Positions 1-6,589 of a DNA stretch of 19,343 bases are shown piece by piece. The notes below the pieces were generated by a model. That model saw only the letters and a list, made by a program, of their open reading frames with translations. It ran no database searches and was not told where the DNA came from. The DNA comes from Angelakisella sp. (GTDB taxonomy: Bacteria > Bacillota > Clostridia > Oscillospirales > Ruminococcaceae): NCBI GenBank assembly GCA_022794295.1, contig JAAWEO010000019.1:1-19343 (forward strand), read 5' to 3'. Both the position numbers and the translations under genes were made by a program. Each line of letters starts with the position of its first letter. Positions within the stretch are counted from its first letter, which is position 1.

Positions 1-20
1 ACCAGATGAGCTAAACCCGC
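1..20 (-). tRNA. tRNA-Gly (probable), 5' part only, cut by window edge
   Basis: The reverse complement begins GCGGGTTTAGCTCATCTGGT, which is the acceptor strand plus the start of the D arm of a tRNA. It lies 3 bases beyond the CCA end of tRNA-Phe, as expected for the next member of the array. The sequence matches the start of clostridial tRNA-Gly(GCC) as I remember it, and Val-Asp-Phe-Gly arrays are common in Clostridia. The anticodon is outside the window, so the identity is inferred. Confidence 0.6.
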
Positions 21-23
21 AGA

Positions 24-99
24 TGGTGGCTCCGACTGGAATCGAACCAGTGACACGGGGATTTTCAGTCCCCTGCTCTACCAACTGAGCTACAGAGCC
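24..99 (-). tRNA. tRNA-Phe (GAA anticodon)
   Basis: The 76-base cloverleaf reads on the minus strand from 99 to 24. The acceptor stem GGCTCTG/CGGAGCC has one G-U pair, the D arm contains TAGCTCAG, and the anticodon stem GGGGA/TCCCC encloses loop CTGAAAA, giving anticodon GAA. The T arm contains GGTTCGATTCC and the 3' CCA is encoded in the DNA. It sits 5 bases downstream of tRNA-Asp in the same array. Confidence 0.97.
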
Positions 100-104
100 A
101 AAAA

Positions 105-181
105 TGGCGACCTGGATGGGGGTCGAACCCACGACCTCTAGCGTGACAGGCTAGCGTTCTAACCAACTGAACTACCAGGCC
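105..181 (-). tRNA. tRNA-Asp (GTC anticodon)
   Basis: The 77-base cloverleaf reads on the minus strand from 181 to 105. The acceptor stem GGCCTGG/CCAGGTC has one G-U pair. The anticodon stem CTAGC/GCTAG encloses loop CTGTCAC, giving GTC for aspartate. The T loop GGTTCGACC and an encoded CCA end are present. It lies 5 bases after tRNA-Val and 5 before tRNA-Phe, so all are probably cut from one precursor. Confidence 0.97.
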
Positions 182-186
182 ATATA

Positions 187-262
187 TGGTGGGAACAACA
201 GGGCTCGAACCTGTGACCCTCTGCTTGTAAGGCAGATGCTCTCCCAGCTGAGCTATGCTCCC
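187..262 (-). tRNA. tRNA-Val (TAC anticodon)
   Basis: The 76-base cloverleaf reads on the minus strand from 262 to 187. The acceptor stem is GGGAGCA/TGTTCCC. The anticodon stem TCTGC/GCAGA encloses loop CTTACAA, giving anticodon TAC for valine. The CCA end is encoded. It is the first tRNA of the array and follows a leader of roughly 45 bases from the promoter at 313-341. Confidence 0.97.
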
Positions 263-277
263 ATGCTGTCGGAAGTC

Positions 278-293
278 CCCGGAAAAAGCCGGG
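278..293 (-). other. small hairpin in the tRNA operon leader
   Basis: A perfect 5-base-pair inverted repeat, CCCGG with a six-base loop and CCGGG, lies between the inferred start of transcription and tRNA-Val. No T-run follows on the minus strand, so it does not look like a terminator. It may be a processing or folding element of the precursor transcript, but that is inference. Confidence 0.35.
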
Positions 294-312
294 CCTTCAA
301 GCGACGAGTGTT

Positions 313-341
313 ATTTTATCATAATCACATTCCAATGTCAA
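313..341 (-). promoter_or_regulatory. sigma-A type promoter of the tRNA array
   Basis: On the minus strand the sequence has TTGACA (341-336), a 17-base spacer, then TAAAAT (318-313). This is a perfect -35 box and a near-consensus -10 box at ideal spacing, pointing at the tRNA array whose first gene starts about 50 bases downstream. Strong housekeeping promoters of this kind are typical of stable RNA operons. Confidence 0.88.
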
Positions 342-489
342 CCCATTTGAAGCAGTTTCCGATATTTTTTGCAAAAAAATCCGGGGACTGTACCCTGTTA
401 AATACTTCGGGGCATTTCTTCCCCTCTGTGTCGAAAAATAAGGATGCCGGCTGCTGCCGGAAAGTTCATTCCAGAAGAAGGAGAACACC

Positions 490-915
490 ATGAACGAAGA
501 AAAACTTTTGGAGGAGATCTACCAGAACGCCAATACCGGCATCTACTCCATAGAGACCATCCTGCCCAAGGTGGAGGACAGCCGTGTTTCCGATGAATTG
601 ATCTCTTACCAGGGCAAGCTGGGACGGATCGCCCAGAATGCCCGCCAGATGATGGCCCAGAAGGCCATGGACCCCACCGAGACCGGGGTCATGTCCAAAA
701 TGGGTATCTGGACCGGGGTGCAGATGAACACCCTTCAGGACAAAAGCTCCTCCCACATTGCGGACATGGTGATCCGGGGGAATACCATCGGCATCACCAA
801 AATGACCCGGGAGCTGAACCAAGCCCTGGCGGAGGACCCCCGGGTGCGGAGACTGGGGGAAGAACTGGTCAACACCCAGCGCAGAAACATTGAGACCCTG
901 AAAAAATACCTTTAA
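490..915 (+). CDS. uncharacterised helical-bundle protein (141 aa)
   Basis: This predicted soluble protein of 141 residues has no signal peptide and no membrane segment. Most of the chain looks alpha-helical with amphipathic spacing: roughly residues 2-25, 31-60, 70-95 and 100-140. That pattern suggests a four-helix bundle of the ferritin-like or DUF2383-like kind, but I see no clear metal-binding ExxH set, so the fold is inference and the function unknown. The ATG at 490 is preceded by AAGGAG with good spacing. The next gene starts 12 bases after the stop, its AGGAGG overlapping this gene's stop codon, so the two are translated from one message. I could not identify a convincing plus-strand promoter between 342 and 476. 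Confidence 0.8.
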   Translation: MNEEKLLEEIYQNANTGIYSIETILPKVEDSRVSDELISYQGKLGRIAQNARQMMAQKAMDPTETGVMSKMGIWTGVQMNTLQDKSSSHIADMVIRGNTIGITKMTRELNQALAEDPRVRRLGEELVNTQRRNIETLKKYL

Positions 916-927
916 GGAGGCGCCACC

Positions 928-1137
928 ATGTGCCACAAAAACCCAAAGCCCCGGGACGGGGAGCCCTTTCTTCTCCATGGAAACCAGGCCAGAATCGACC
1001 AGGGGGGCCGCATAGGCCATGCCTATGCCACCAATGCCCTTACCCAATACGACCTTCCCACCGGGGAGGGCTGGAGCGAGGAAAGCGACCAGGCTGTGGA
1101 GGACGCCAAGCGGCGGGTGGATGAAAACAAAAAGTAA
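928..1137 (+). CDS. small uncharacterised protein (69 aa)
   Basis: This hydrophilic protein of 69 residues is encoded directly after the helical-bundle gene. AAGGAGG at 914-920 overlaps the upstream stop codon and sits well for the ATG at 928. The middle is rich in Gly, Gln and aromatic residues (HGNQARIDQGG, then GHAYATNALTQY). The C-terminal part is charged and helical, ending QAVEDAKRRVDENKK. That ending reminds me of the C-terminus of the small DUF3787/CDIF630_02480 spore surface family of Clostridia, but the rest does not match clearly, so this is only a hint. A terminator follows the stop at once, so it is the last gene of the two-gene unit. Confidence 0.7.
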   Translation: MCHKNPKPRDGEPFLLHGNQARIDQGGRIGHAYATNALTQYDLPTGEGWSEESDQAVEDAKRRVDENKK

Positions 1138-1159
1138 GGGGGCCTGGGGCCCCCTTTTT
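1138..1159 (+). terminator. intrinsic terminator of the two-gene plus-strand unit
   Basis: GGGGGCC (1138-1144), a three-base loop, GGCCCCC (1148-1154) and then five T residues form a textbook rho-independent terminator, beginning immediately after the stop codon at 1135-1137. It lies between convergent genes. On the minus strand the following T-run is interrupted (TTACTTTTT), so it could also stop the lipoprotein transcript, but less efficiently. Confidence 0.9.
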
Positions 1160-1162
1160 CTG

Positions 1163-2909
1163 TCAGCCGGCGGCGGCTTTTTCCACCGTTTGGGTCTCGA
1201 AAAGGATGCGGCAGGAATACCGATCTTCGCGGTCATATTCGCAGATGGTCCAGGGGATGGAAACAGCTCCGTCCTCCACCGTCAGGGAAAAACGCAGCAG
1301 GCCGCCCAGGCTTGACTGGAAGGGAATACCGGTGTCAAAGTCTGCCAGCCGGTTCCCGTCTGCGTCATAGACCGCCAGCCGGTAGGTGTCGGTGGAATCG
1401 CGGCCATAATAGAAGCCACTCTGAAAATCGGTGTAGGTGCCATAAAGAATGGCGTACTGTCCCACTTCCCTGTCATACCCCAGGCCAAGGAGCAGCTCGT
1501 TTTCTCCCAGTTCCAGGGGGAAAGGCAGCGCTGTGGGTGTTGTAAAGCTGTACCCCGTCAAAGTCGTGGACCCACAGGCGGTTTTCATCCAAAAAGGAAA
1601 CATAGGGGCCGCCGCCGTACATCCCCCCGGAGTTGACAACAAAGCGAATCCTTCCGGTTTGGGTGTCGTAAAGGGCGTTGGTCCAGTAAAACACATCGCC
1701 CCCTCCGTCGGGGCTGGCTGCTGCAAGGATGTATCTGCCATCGGGACTGCGCCGGTCCGGGTTTTCCAAATCCTCCGGGTCCAGATCCTCCAGCCGCAGG
1801 AGGTGCTCCAGCTCCACCCTTTTCCGGTCAAAGTCCATTGTGATCTGAACACGGGTGTAGTCCCCGAACAATGTAACCCTGCGGCGGTCCGGCTCCCAGT
1901 CCCAGGTAAGCTCCTCGCTGTAGCTGAACATGGGGTGAATGCCTTTGATCGTGCCGGTAAAAAAACAGACCGGCTCCGCGCCCTCATCCTCCCAGATACA
2001 CAGGCCATCGTTGCCACTTTCCGGAGCCCGCAGGGCAAAAAGCCCATCGAAGCGATGAAAGGATGCCGTTACCGTGCCATTTTTCCCCCAGATGGCGTCG
2101 GCTGTGTATAGCTTCCCTGTGGCCCGGGAAAAAAGCTGGGTCTGGTTTCTGTCACTGAATAAAACATACCCTTCCTCCAATGGAACAGGAAGGATTTTTG
2201 GGGGCCTACGATATTCCAGCTCCCCTCCGTTTTTTTTCACCCGGTAGGCGTTTGAGAAAACGGTGTACCCGTCATCGTCATAAAACAATTCCGCCGCTTC
2301 CTCCAGGCTCCCGTCCTCCCGGAAGAAAACGACCATGTCCTTCCCCTCCAAAACTGCCGGGACTACCCAGCCCATCCGGCTGCTGTAGGCTGCGCCAAGA
2401 AGGGCGTAGTCCTTTTCCCCAAAGGAGGAAGTATCCAGGACCAGGGGCTCCTTGTCCAGCTGGCCGGAGTGGATGATGCTCATTTCCCGAAGGTCACACA
2501 GGGCAAACCAGCCTTCTCCGAAGAAAACGCTTTCCCACTCCAGCCGGAACTGTCCGTTTGCGGGGATGATCTCCACCTGAACGGGAAAGGCGGTTTGTCC
2601 GGAGGCATCGGAAAAGGTGAGGACAGCGGTAAAATGCCAGTCGTCCACCATGACCCCATCCCCTACGGAGACGGTGACCCCCTGCTCTGCCAGGGCGTTA
2701 CGGGCTTCTTCCGGGAAGTACCAAAAGGGATCCAGGTATTTTTCCTTTACCCCCTGGGCCTGCTCCGCTGCCGGCTGAGAAGAAACCGGCTCCGAAAGGG
2801 ACTGAGAGGGTCCGCTTTCAGCCGGTGGCATTTGAGGGGCGCAGGAGACCAGAAGAAGGAAGCATACCAAAAGCAGAAGACCGCCCCCGTGCTTTGCCAC
2901 AAAAACCAT
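1163..2909 (-). pseudogene. large lipoprotein, possible beta-propeller; frameshifted
   Basis: The product would be a secreted lipoprotein of about 581 residues. The N-terminus is a signal peptide with a leucine-rich core and lipobox LVSC, with the lipidated Cys near residue 23, followed by a Pro/Ser/Gln-rich linker. The rest is beta-rich with repeated aromatic and Asp-Gly turns, compatible with a propeller-like fold, but I do not recognise the family. The reading frame is broken. The first frame runs 2909 to 1473, but sensible protein continues in another frame down to the stop at 1163-1165. Dropping one base in the five-G run at 1516-1520 (five C on the coding strand) joins them as ...AAFPLELGENE.... 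This is a recent mutation or an assembly error; programmed slippage is less likely. ATG at 2909 or GTG at about 2900 could be the start. It follows the ComEA-like gene by 8 bases. Confidence 0.8.
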
Positions 2910-2917
2910 TCCTTTCC

Positions 2918-3301
2918 TTATTCCTCTACATAAACATAGATCTCCAAAACAGCCAGTGTCTTTTCTCCGATGCCTTTTATTTCGGTCAGCTCCTCAATGG
3001 AGGAAAAGCCTCCGTTTTCCTGCCGGTAAGCGATGATCCGGTCCGCCAGCACCTCCCCGATCCTCGGCAGGGCGATCAGCTCCTCCCGGGTGGCGGTGTT
3101 CAGGTCGGTATAGGAGAGCTTTAAAAACTCCTCAAAGGTCAATTCACTGGGGAGGGGTTCGGGACGGATATCCGGAAGGAAAGCAGGGTCAAAGAGGCAG
3201 TGCCAGGCCAAAAGGAGGCCGAAGGCAATCATAATATAGGCAAGGACGATCTCCCCGATTCGCTTCCACTGGGCCCTCCTTCGAGCTATGCCCCTTTTCA
3301 C
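2918..3301 (-). CDS. membrane-anchored ComEA-type helix-hairpin-helix protein
   Basis: This is a 127-residue protein with a basic N-terminus, one transmembrane helix at about residues 14-37, a short linker, and a ComEA-like domain at about 60-127. The domain opens with DLNTAT (66-71) and contains two helix-hairpin-helix motifs, the first around LPRIGEVLADRI and the second around IKGIGEKTL. In ComEA proteins this domain binds double-stranded DNA without sequence specificity at the cell surface during transformation. This copy is shorter than B. subtilis ComEA and no comEB or comEC gene is nearby, so a role in DNA uptake is only possible. The start is GTG at 3299-3301, supported by AGGGGGG about eight bases upstream. 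It lies just downstream of the transketolase terminator and heads a two-gene unit with the lipoprotein. Confidence 0.88.
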   Translation of the reverse strand: MKRGIARRRAQWKRIGEIVLAYIMIAFGLLLAWHCLFDPAFLPDIRPEPLPSELTFEEFLKLSYTDLNTATREELIALPRIGEVLADRIIAYRQENGGFSSIEELTEIKGIGEKTLAVLEIYVYVEE

Positions 3302-3323
3302 GGTCTGTCCCCCCTTTTTTTAT

Positions 3324-3358
3324 AAAAGGGCCCTGCGCCAAGGGACAGCGCAGGGCCC
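3324..3358 (-). terminator. strong intrinsic terminator after the transketolase genes
   Basis: The arms GGGCCCTGCGC at 3328-3338 and GCGCAGGGCCC at 3348-3358 form a perfect 11-base-pair stem with a nine-base loop. On the minus strand the stem is followed by TTTTAT. It begins 5 bases past the transketolase stop codon and so closes the long minus-strand unit. The A-rich stretch beyond it precedes the ComEA-like gene, so any promoter of that gene must overlap this element or be read-through. Confidence 0.9.
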
Positions 3359-3363
3359 GGAGA

Positions 3364-4314
3364 TCACTTGTTTTTCAGTGTCAGGGCACGCTTCGCTTCG
3401 GCAGCGATGTTCTCCCTGCACAGGCCGAACTCCTTTAGCAGCTCAGCCCCCTTGCCGGAGTGCCCAAAAGTATCCTGAACACCGATCCGCACGACCGGGA
3501 CCGGGCATTCTTCCCCGATGGCCTCGGCTACCGCAGCTCCCAAGCCGCCGATCACCGAATGCTCCTCGGCGGTGACCAAAACGCCGGTTTCCCGGGCGGC
3601 TGTTACCAGCAGCTCCTTGTCAATGGGCTTAATGGTATGGATGTTGATCACCCGGACGGAAATGCCTTCTTCAGCCAGGGCCTCGGCGGCCTTCACCGCC
3701 TCGTACACCAGAATGCCGGTAGCAACAATGGTGACGTCGTTCCCCTCCCGAAGGGTGATCCCCCGCCCCATTTCAAACCGGTAGTCCGGACCGTTAAAGA
3801 CGGGAGCCGCAAGGCGCCCAAAGCGCAAATAGACCGGCCCCTCGTACCCCGCTGCGGCCTGGACCGCAGCCTGGGCCTCCACATCGTCGGCAGGGTTGAT
3901 GATGACCATGCCGGGGATGGTGCGCATCAGGGCGATGTCTTCGTTGCACTGGTGGGTGGCCCCATCCTCCCCCACCGAGACCCCGGCATGGGTGGCCCCG
4001 ATCTTTACATTGAGATGGGGGTAGCCAATGGAGTTGCGCACCTGCTCGAAGGCCCGCCCGGAGGCGAACATGGCGAAGGTGCTTGCAAAGGGAATAAACC
4101 CGCAGGTAGAGGCTCCGGCGGCCGCCACCATCATGTTGGCCTCGGCAATGCCGCAGTCAAAAAACCGTTCCGGGCAGGCTTTTTTAAAGGTGCCGGTTTT
4201 GGTGGCTCCCGCCAGGTCGGCATCAAAGACGATAACCTTGTCATTTTCCGCGGCCAGCTTTGCCAGGGCCTCACCGTAGCTCTCCCGGGTGGCCTTTTTT
4301 ACCATCTCTGCCAT
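3364..4314 (-). CDS. transketolase, C-terminal subunit
   Basis: This 316-residue protein is the pyrimidine-binding and C-terminal half of a split transketolase, the thiamine-diphosphate enzyme that moves two-carbon units between sugar phosphates in the non-oxidative pentose phosphate pathway. Visible family marks are the catalytic-type glutamate in GIAEAN (about residue 58), FASTFAMF (76-83), GATHAGVSVGEDGATHQ (106-122) and the C-terminal domain with VINIHTIKPID and the HSVIGGLG stretch. The start at 4314 was chosen because AGGAGG at 4324-4329 sits nine bases upstream and the family begins near here. A longer reading frame to 4389 only adds shadow sequence over the partner gene. One base separates it from the stop of the N-terminal subunit, so the two are translationally coupled. 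Confidence 0.96.
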   Translation of the reverse strand: MAEMVKKATRESYGEALAKLAAENDKVIVFDADLAGATKTGTFKKACPERFFDCGIAEANMMVAAAGASTCGFIPFASTFAMFASGRAFEQVRNSIGYPHLNVKIGATHAGVSVGEDGATHQCNEDIALMRTIPGMVIINPADDVEAQAAVQAAAGYEGPVYLRFGRLAAPVFNGPDYRFEMGRGITLREGNDVTIVATGILVYEAVKAAEALAEEGISVRVINIHTIKPIDKELLVTAARETGVLVTAEEHSVIGGLGAAVAEAIGEECPVPVVRIGVQDTFGHSGKGAELLKEFGLCRENIAAEAKRALTLKNK

Positions 4315-4315
4315 C

Positions 4316-5152
4316 TTACAGCACCTCCTCGATTTTTGCCAGGTCCTCCATGGCGGTTTTGTACTGCTCCTCGTTGGGGGCAGAGCCATGCCAGCTGGCT
4401 TTGCCCTCCATAAAGGAGATCCCCTTCCCCTTTACTGTTTTGGCAATAATGGCAACCGGCTTTCCGGTGACCTTTTTGGCCATATCAAGGGCCATCTCGA
4501 TCTGGTCAAAGCTGTGGCCATCGATGATGATAACATCAAAGCCGAAGGCCTCAAATTTCTTGTCGATGGGATAGGGGGAGCAGACATCCTGGATGTTTCC
4601 GTCGATCTGGAGACCGTTGTTGTCGATGATGTAGCAGAGGTTATCCAGCTTATAGTGGGCAGAGAACATGGCGGATTCCCAGACCTCCCCCTCCTGGAGC
4701 TCCCCGTCCCCCAGAATGGCATAGACCCGGTAGTCCTTCCCGGCGATCTTCCCGGCCAGGGCGATGCCGGCGGCAGCCGAAACCCCCTGCCCCAGGCTTC
4801 CGGCGGTAAAGTCCACACCGGGGACCTTGTTCAGGTCCGGGTGCCCCTGAAGGCGGGAGCCGGTCTTCCGGAAGGTGGTAAGCTCCTCCCAGGGGAAAAA
4901 GCCCTTTTGGGCCAGGGCGGCGTAAAGGGCAGGACAGACGTGACCCTTGGAGAGGACCAGACGGTCCCGGTCCTCCCATTTGGGATTTGCAGGGTCTACC
5001 CGCAGCTCCTCCTGGTACAGGTAGGTCATCACATCGGCAATAGAAAGGGAGCCGCCGGGGTGGCCGGACTGGGCAGAATACACCTCTGTCAGAATCCCTT
5101 TCCGCACCTGGTTCGCCGCTTTTGCAAGGCGTGTGCGCCGTTCTTCATTCAT
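4316..5152 (-). CDS. transketolase, N-terminal subunit
   Basis: This 278-residue protein is the diphosphate-binding half of split transketolase and works as a complex with the product of the next gene. It carries GHPGG (30-34), SKGH (68-71), QGHPD (102-106), GSLGQG (118-123) and the thiamine-diphosphate/Mg2+ motif GDGELQEG (148-155), ending in NN at 178-179. The length matches stand-alone N subunits of Clostridia. The start at 5152 is supported by AAGGAGG about eight bases upstream. It lies 33 bases downstream of the amide hydrolase gene, with no obvious promoter in the gap, so it is probably expressed from the long unit or a promoter inside an upstream gene. Confidence 0.96.
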   Translation of the reverse strand: MNEERRTRLAKAANQVRKGILTEVYSAQSGHPGGSLSIADVMTYLYQEELRVDPANPKWEDRDRLVLSKGHVCPALYAALAQKGFFPWEELTTFRKTGSRLQGHPDLNKVPGVDFTAGSLGQGVSAAAGIALAGKIAGKDYRVYAILGDGELQEGEVWESAMFSAHYKLDNLCYIIDNNGLQIDGNIQDVCSPYPIDKKFEAFGFDVIIIDGHSFDQIEMALDMAKKVTGKPVAIIAKTVKGKGISFMEGKASWHGSAPNEEQYKTAMEDLAKIEEVL

Positions 5153-5179
5153 ATGTCATTCCTCCTTGATTGAAGCGGC

Positions 5180-5194
5180 AGCCTGTCACAGGCT
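5180..5194 (-). other. small palindrome around the hydrolase stop codon
   Basis: AGCCTG and CAGGCT form a perfect 6-base-pair stem whose three-base loop is the TGA stop codon of the amide hydrolase gene. No T-run follows, so it is not an intrinsic terminator. It may protect the transcript or be chance. Confidence 0.3.
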
Positions 5195-5893
5195 GGACAG
5201 AGGCTGCCCCTCCATTTTTTGCTCTTTGATCTGGTCCCATTGACGGTTTTCGCACCAGAATACCCTGTTTTTCGCCGGGTCGAACACCATGGAAACCACA
5301 GTGGGACAAGCTGTTTGGGCCGTGGCCCTTAAAATGGCAAAGCAGCCGGGAACATCCAGACGATCCCCTGCTTCCTCCAGCAGTCTCACCGCCGTATGAT
5401 ATCGGTCCCAGCCCATCCAGGGGTGTTTTTCCCGGTTCCTCTTAAAGGGAGAGAAATTGGTCATAACAGAATACCTGGGCCGTTCCTTGTAAAGATATCC
5501 TTGACCTGGAACGATCTGGAGAACGTTCCCCTCCCGGTCAGAAAGCTGGGCCTGGTAGGTGATGCCGGGTAGGCTGGATATCTTTCCCCGGCCAAGATAC
5601 TGCCGGACCTCCTGAACGGTGGTTTCCCCCAAAAGCAGGCTGGTATTGACCTGGGGGACAGTCCTGCAATCCGGTCCGGCAGGGTCACTCCGGTTGTCGT
5701 AGGGCCAGCAGGTGGGCATGGATGCAAAATCCCCCTGGCAGCTTGCGCCGAATAAGGGAAGCCACCGGCCATTGTCATCAATATCAATGGAGACACGCTC
5801 CTTCAGAGCTGTCACCTGGTATTCCATATCCAGAATATCCAGGTTCCAGCCAATGAGGGTGCGTTCCCCATTAGAAACAATGCTAGTACACAT
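5186..5893 (-). CDS. N-terminal-Cys (Ntn) linear amide C-N hydrolase family protein
   Basis: This 235-residue protein begins MCTSIVSNGERTLIGWNLD, the hallmark start of the choloylglycine hydrolase/penicillin V acylase group, in which Cys2 becomes the N-terminal nucleophile after Met removal. Further family-like elements are the strand with SDREGNVLQIV (118-128), the oxyanion-type Asn in VMTN (143-146) and WDRYHTAVR (162-170), which resembles the segment holding the conserved C-terminal arginine. The usual GRNLD is GWNLD here, so the arginine that activates Cys in bile salt hydrolases is replaced by Trp16. It is also shorter than the usual 320-340 residues. The substrate is therefore unknown and bile-salt activity should not be assumed. 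No signal peptide is present. AAAGGAG precedes the ATG. Confidence 0.82.
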   Translation of the reverse strand: MCTSIVSNGERTLIGWNLDILDMEYQVTALKERVSIDIDDNGRWLPLFGASCQGDFASMPTCWPYDNRSDPAGPDCRTVPQVNTSLLLGETTVQEVRQYLGRGKISSLPGITYQAQLSDREGNVLQIVPGQGYLYKERPRYSVMTNFSPFKRNREKHPWMGWDRYHTAVRLLEEAGDRLDVPGCFAILRATAQTACPTVVSMVFDPAKNRVFWCENRQWDQIKEQKMEGQPLSSL

Positions 5894-5919
5894 AAAAACT
5901 CCTTTTTCATAAAAAAAGG

Positions 5920-6573
5920 TTATTCTCCGGCAAATACCGCTTCAAAAATCTCCAGGGTCTCCGGGCTCAGCCGCCGGGTGGACTGGAGGCTCATGGCCAG
6001 GATACCGCCGTTTTTATCAAAGCGCAGGGCCTTCTCCTTGCTTTTGGGGTGGCCGAAGCGCAGGCCGGGCACCAGCTCCGGCGGGATGGGCCGGGGCCGG
6101 ATGGCGGAACCATGTTCCCCCCAAGCTGCCCATTGGGAACAGCAGTTAAAGGGCTCCTGGTGCTTTTGGTGGGGCTTTTCCACCTGCTCCAACAGGGTGA
6201 CCAGCCGGGTCCCCTCTGGCAGGTCCTCTGGGTGATTGTAACGCTTGCTGCGATAGCCCCGATAATGATGGTTCCCCCCACCATCCCATTCCAGAGCCAC
6301 CCCCTCCGGGATCAGTGCGCCGTGCACACCTCCCAGTTCCCGGATGCAGTAATCAAAGGCAGGCTCCCGGTGCTCCACCGGCAGGCGGGCCATGACGAAC
6401 AGCTGCTTTTTGATCAGGGTGACGGGAAAGACCACATCCCCCTCCCTTACCGAGGCAATGGTGGGCATTCTGGAATGGATACTGCCCAGCACTACCTTGA
6501 TGGGGCCAGTGTCCCCTGCCCTTTCAAGCTCCTTCACCCGGTCCTGGGGCCAGTAAACGATGTATCCGGGCAT
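5920..6573 (-). CDS. uncharacterised protein (217 aa), possible PUA/EVE-like N-terminus
   Basis: I do not recognise this cytoplasmic-looking 217-residue protein. Residues about 34-67 (SRMPTIASVREGDVVFPV, then FVMARLPVE) read like the strand pattern of a small beta-barrel of the PUA/EVE/ASCH kind, in which a turn of the type GD precedes a hydrophobic strand, but this is a visual impression only. The middle is rich in His, Gly and Tyr (GGGNHHYRGYR, 98-108) and there is a Cys pair with Trp residues around 143-150. The C-terminus is a charged helix. It starts at 6573 behind GGAGGGG, 16 bases after the flavoprotein stop codon, and is followed 26 bases later by the amide hydrolase. Confidence 0.75.
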   Translation of the reverse strand: MPGYIVYWPQDRVKELERAGDTGPIKVVLGSIHSRMPTIASVREGDVVFPVTLIKKQLFVMARLPVEHREPAFDYCIRELGGVHGALIPEGVALEWDGGGNHHYRGYRSKRYNHPEDLPEGTRLVTLLEQVEKPHQKHQEPFNCCSQWAAWGEHGSAIRPRPIPPELVPGLRFGHPKSKEKALRFDKNGGILAMSLQSTRRLSPETLEIFEAVFAGE

Positions 6574-6589
6574 AACCGCCCCTCCTTTT

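Noticed and set aside
1..262. tRNA array considered as an integration site
   Set aside because: No integrase, direct repeat of a tRNA end or foreign gene is visible next to the array.
275..388. An 8-base inverted repeat (GTCCCCGG at 275-282, CCGGGGAC at 381-388) flanking the tRNA promoter
   Set aside because: The arms are short and about 100 bases apart, one arm also forms a local hairpin, and nothing else supports an operator or attachment site.
342..476. Possible plus-strand promoter for the gene at 490 (TTGCAA at 369-374, TTAAAT at 398-403)
   Set aside because: The spacing of 23 bases is too long for a sigma-A promoter and no other pair fits better.
466..1236. A 256-codon minus-strand frame opposite the two small plus-strand genes
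   Set aside because: The plus-strand frames have strong ribosome binding sites, stop-start coupling and a terminator; the minus frame has none of these.
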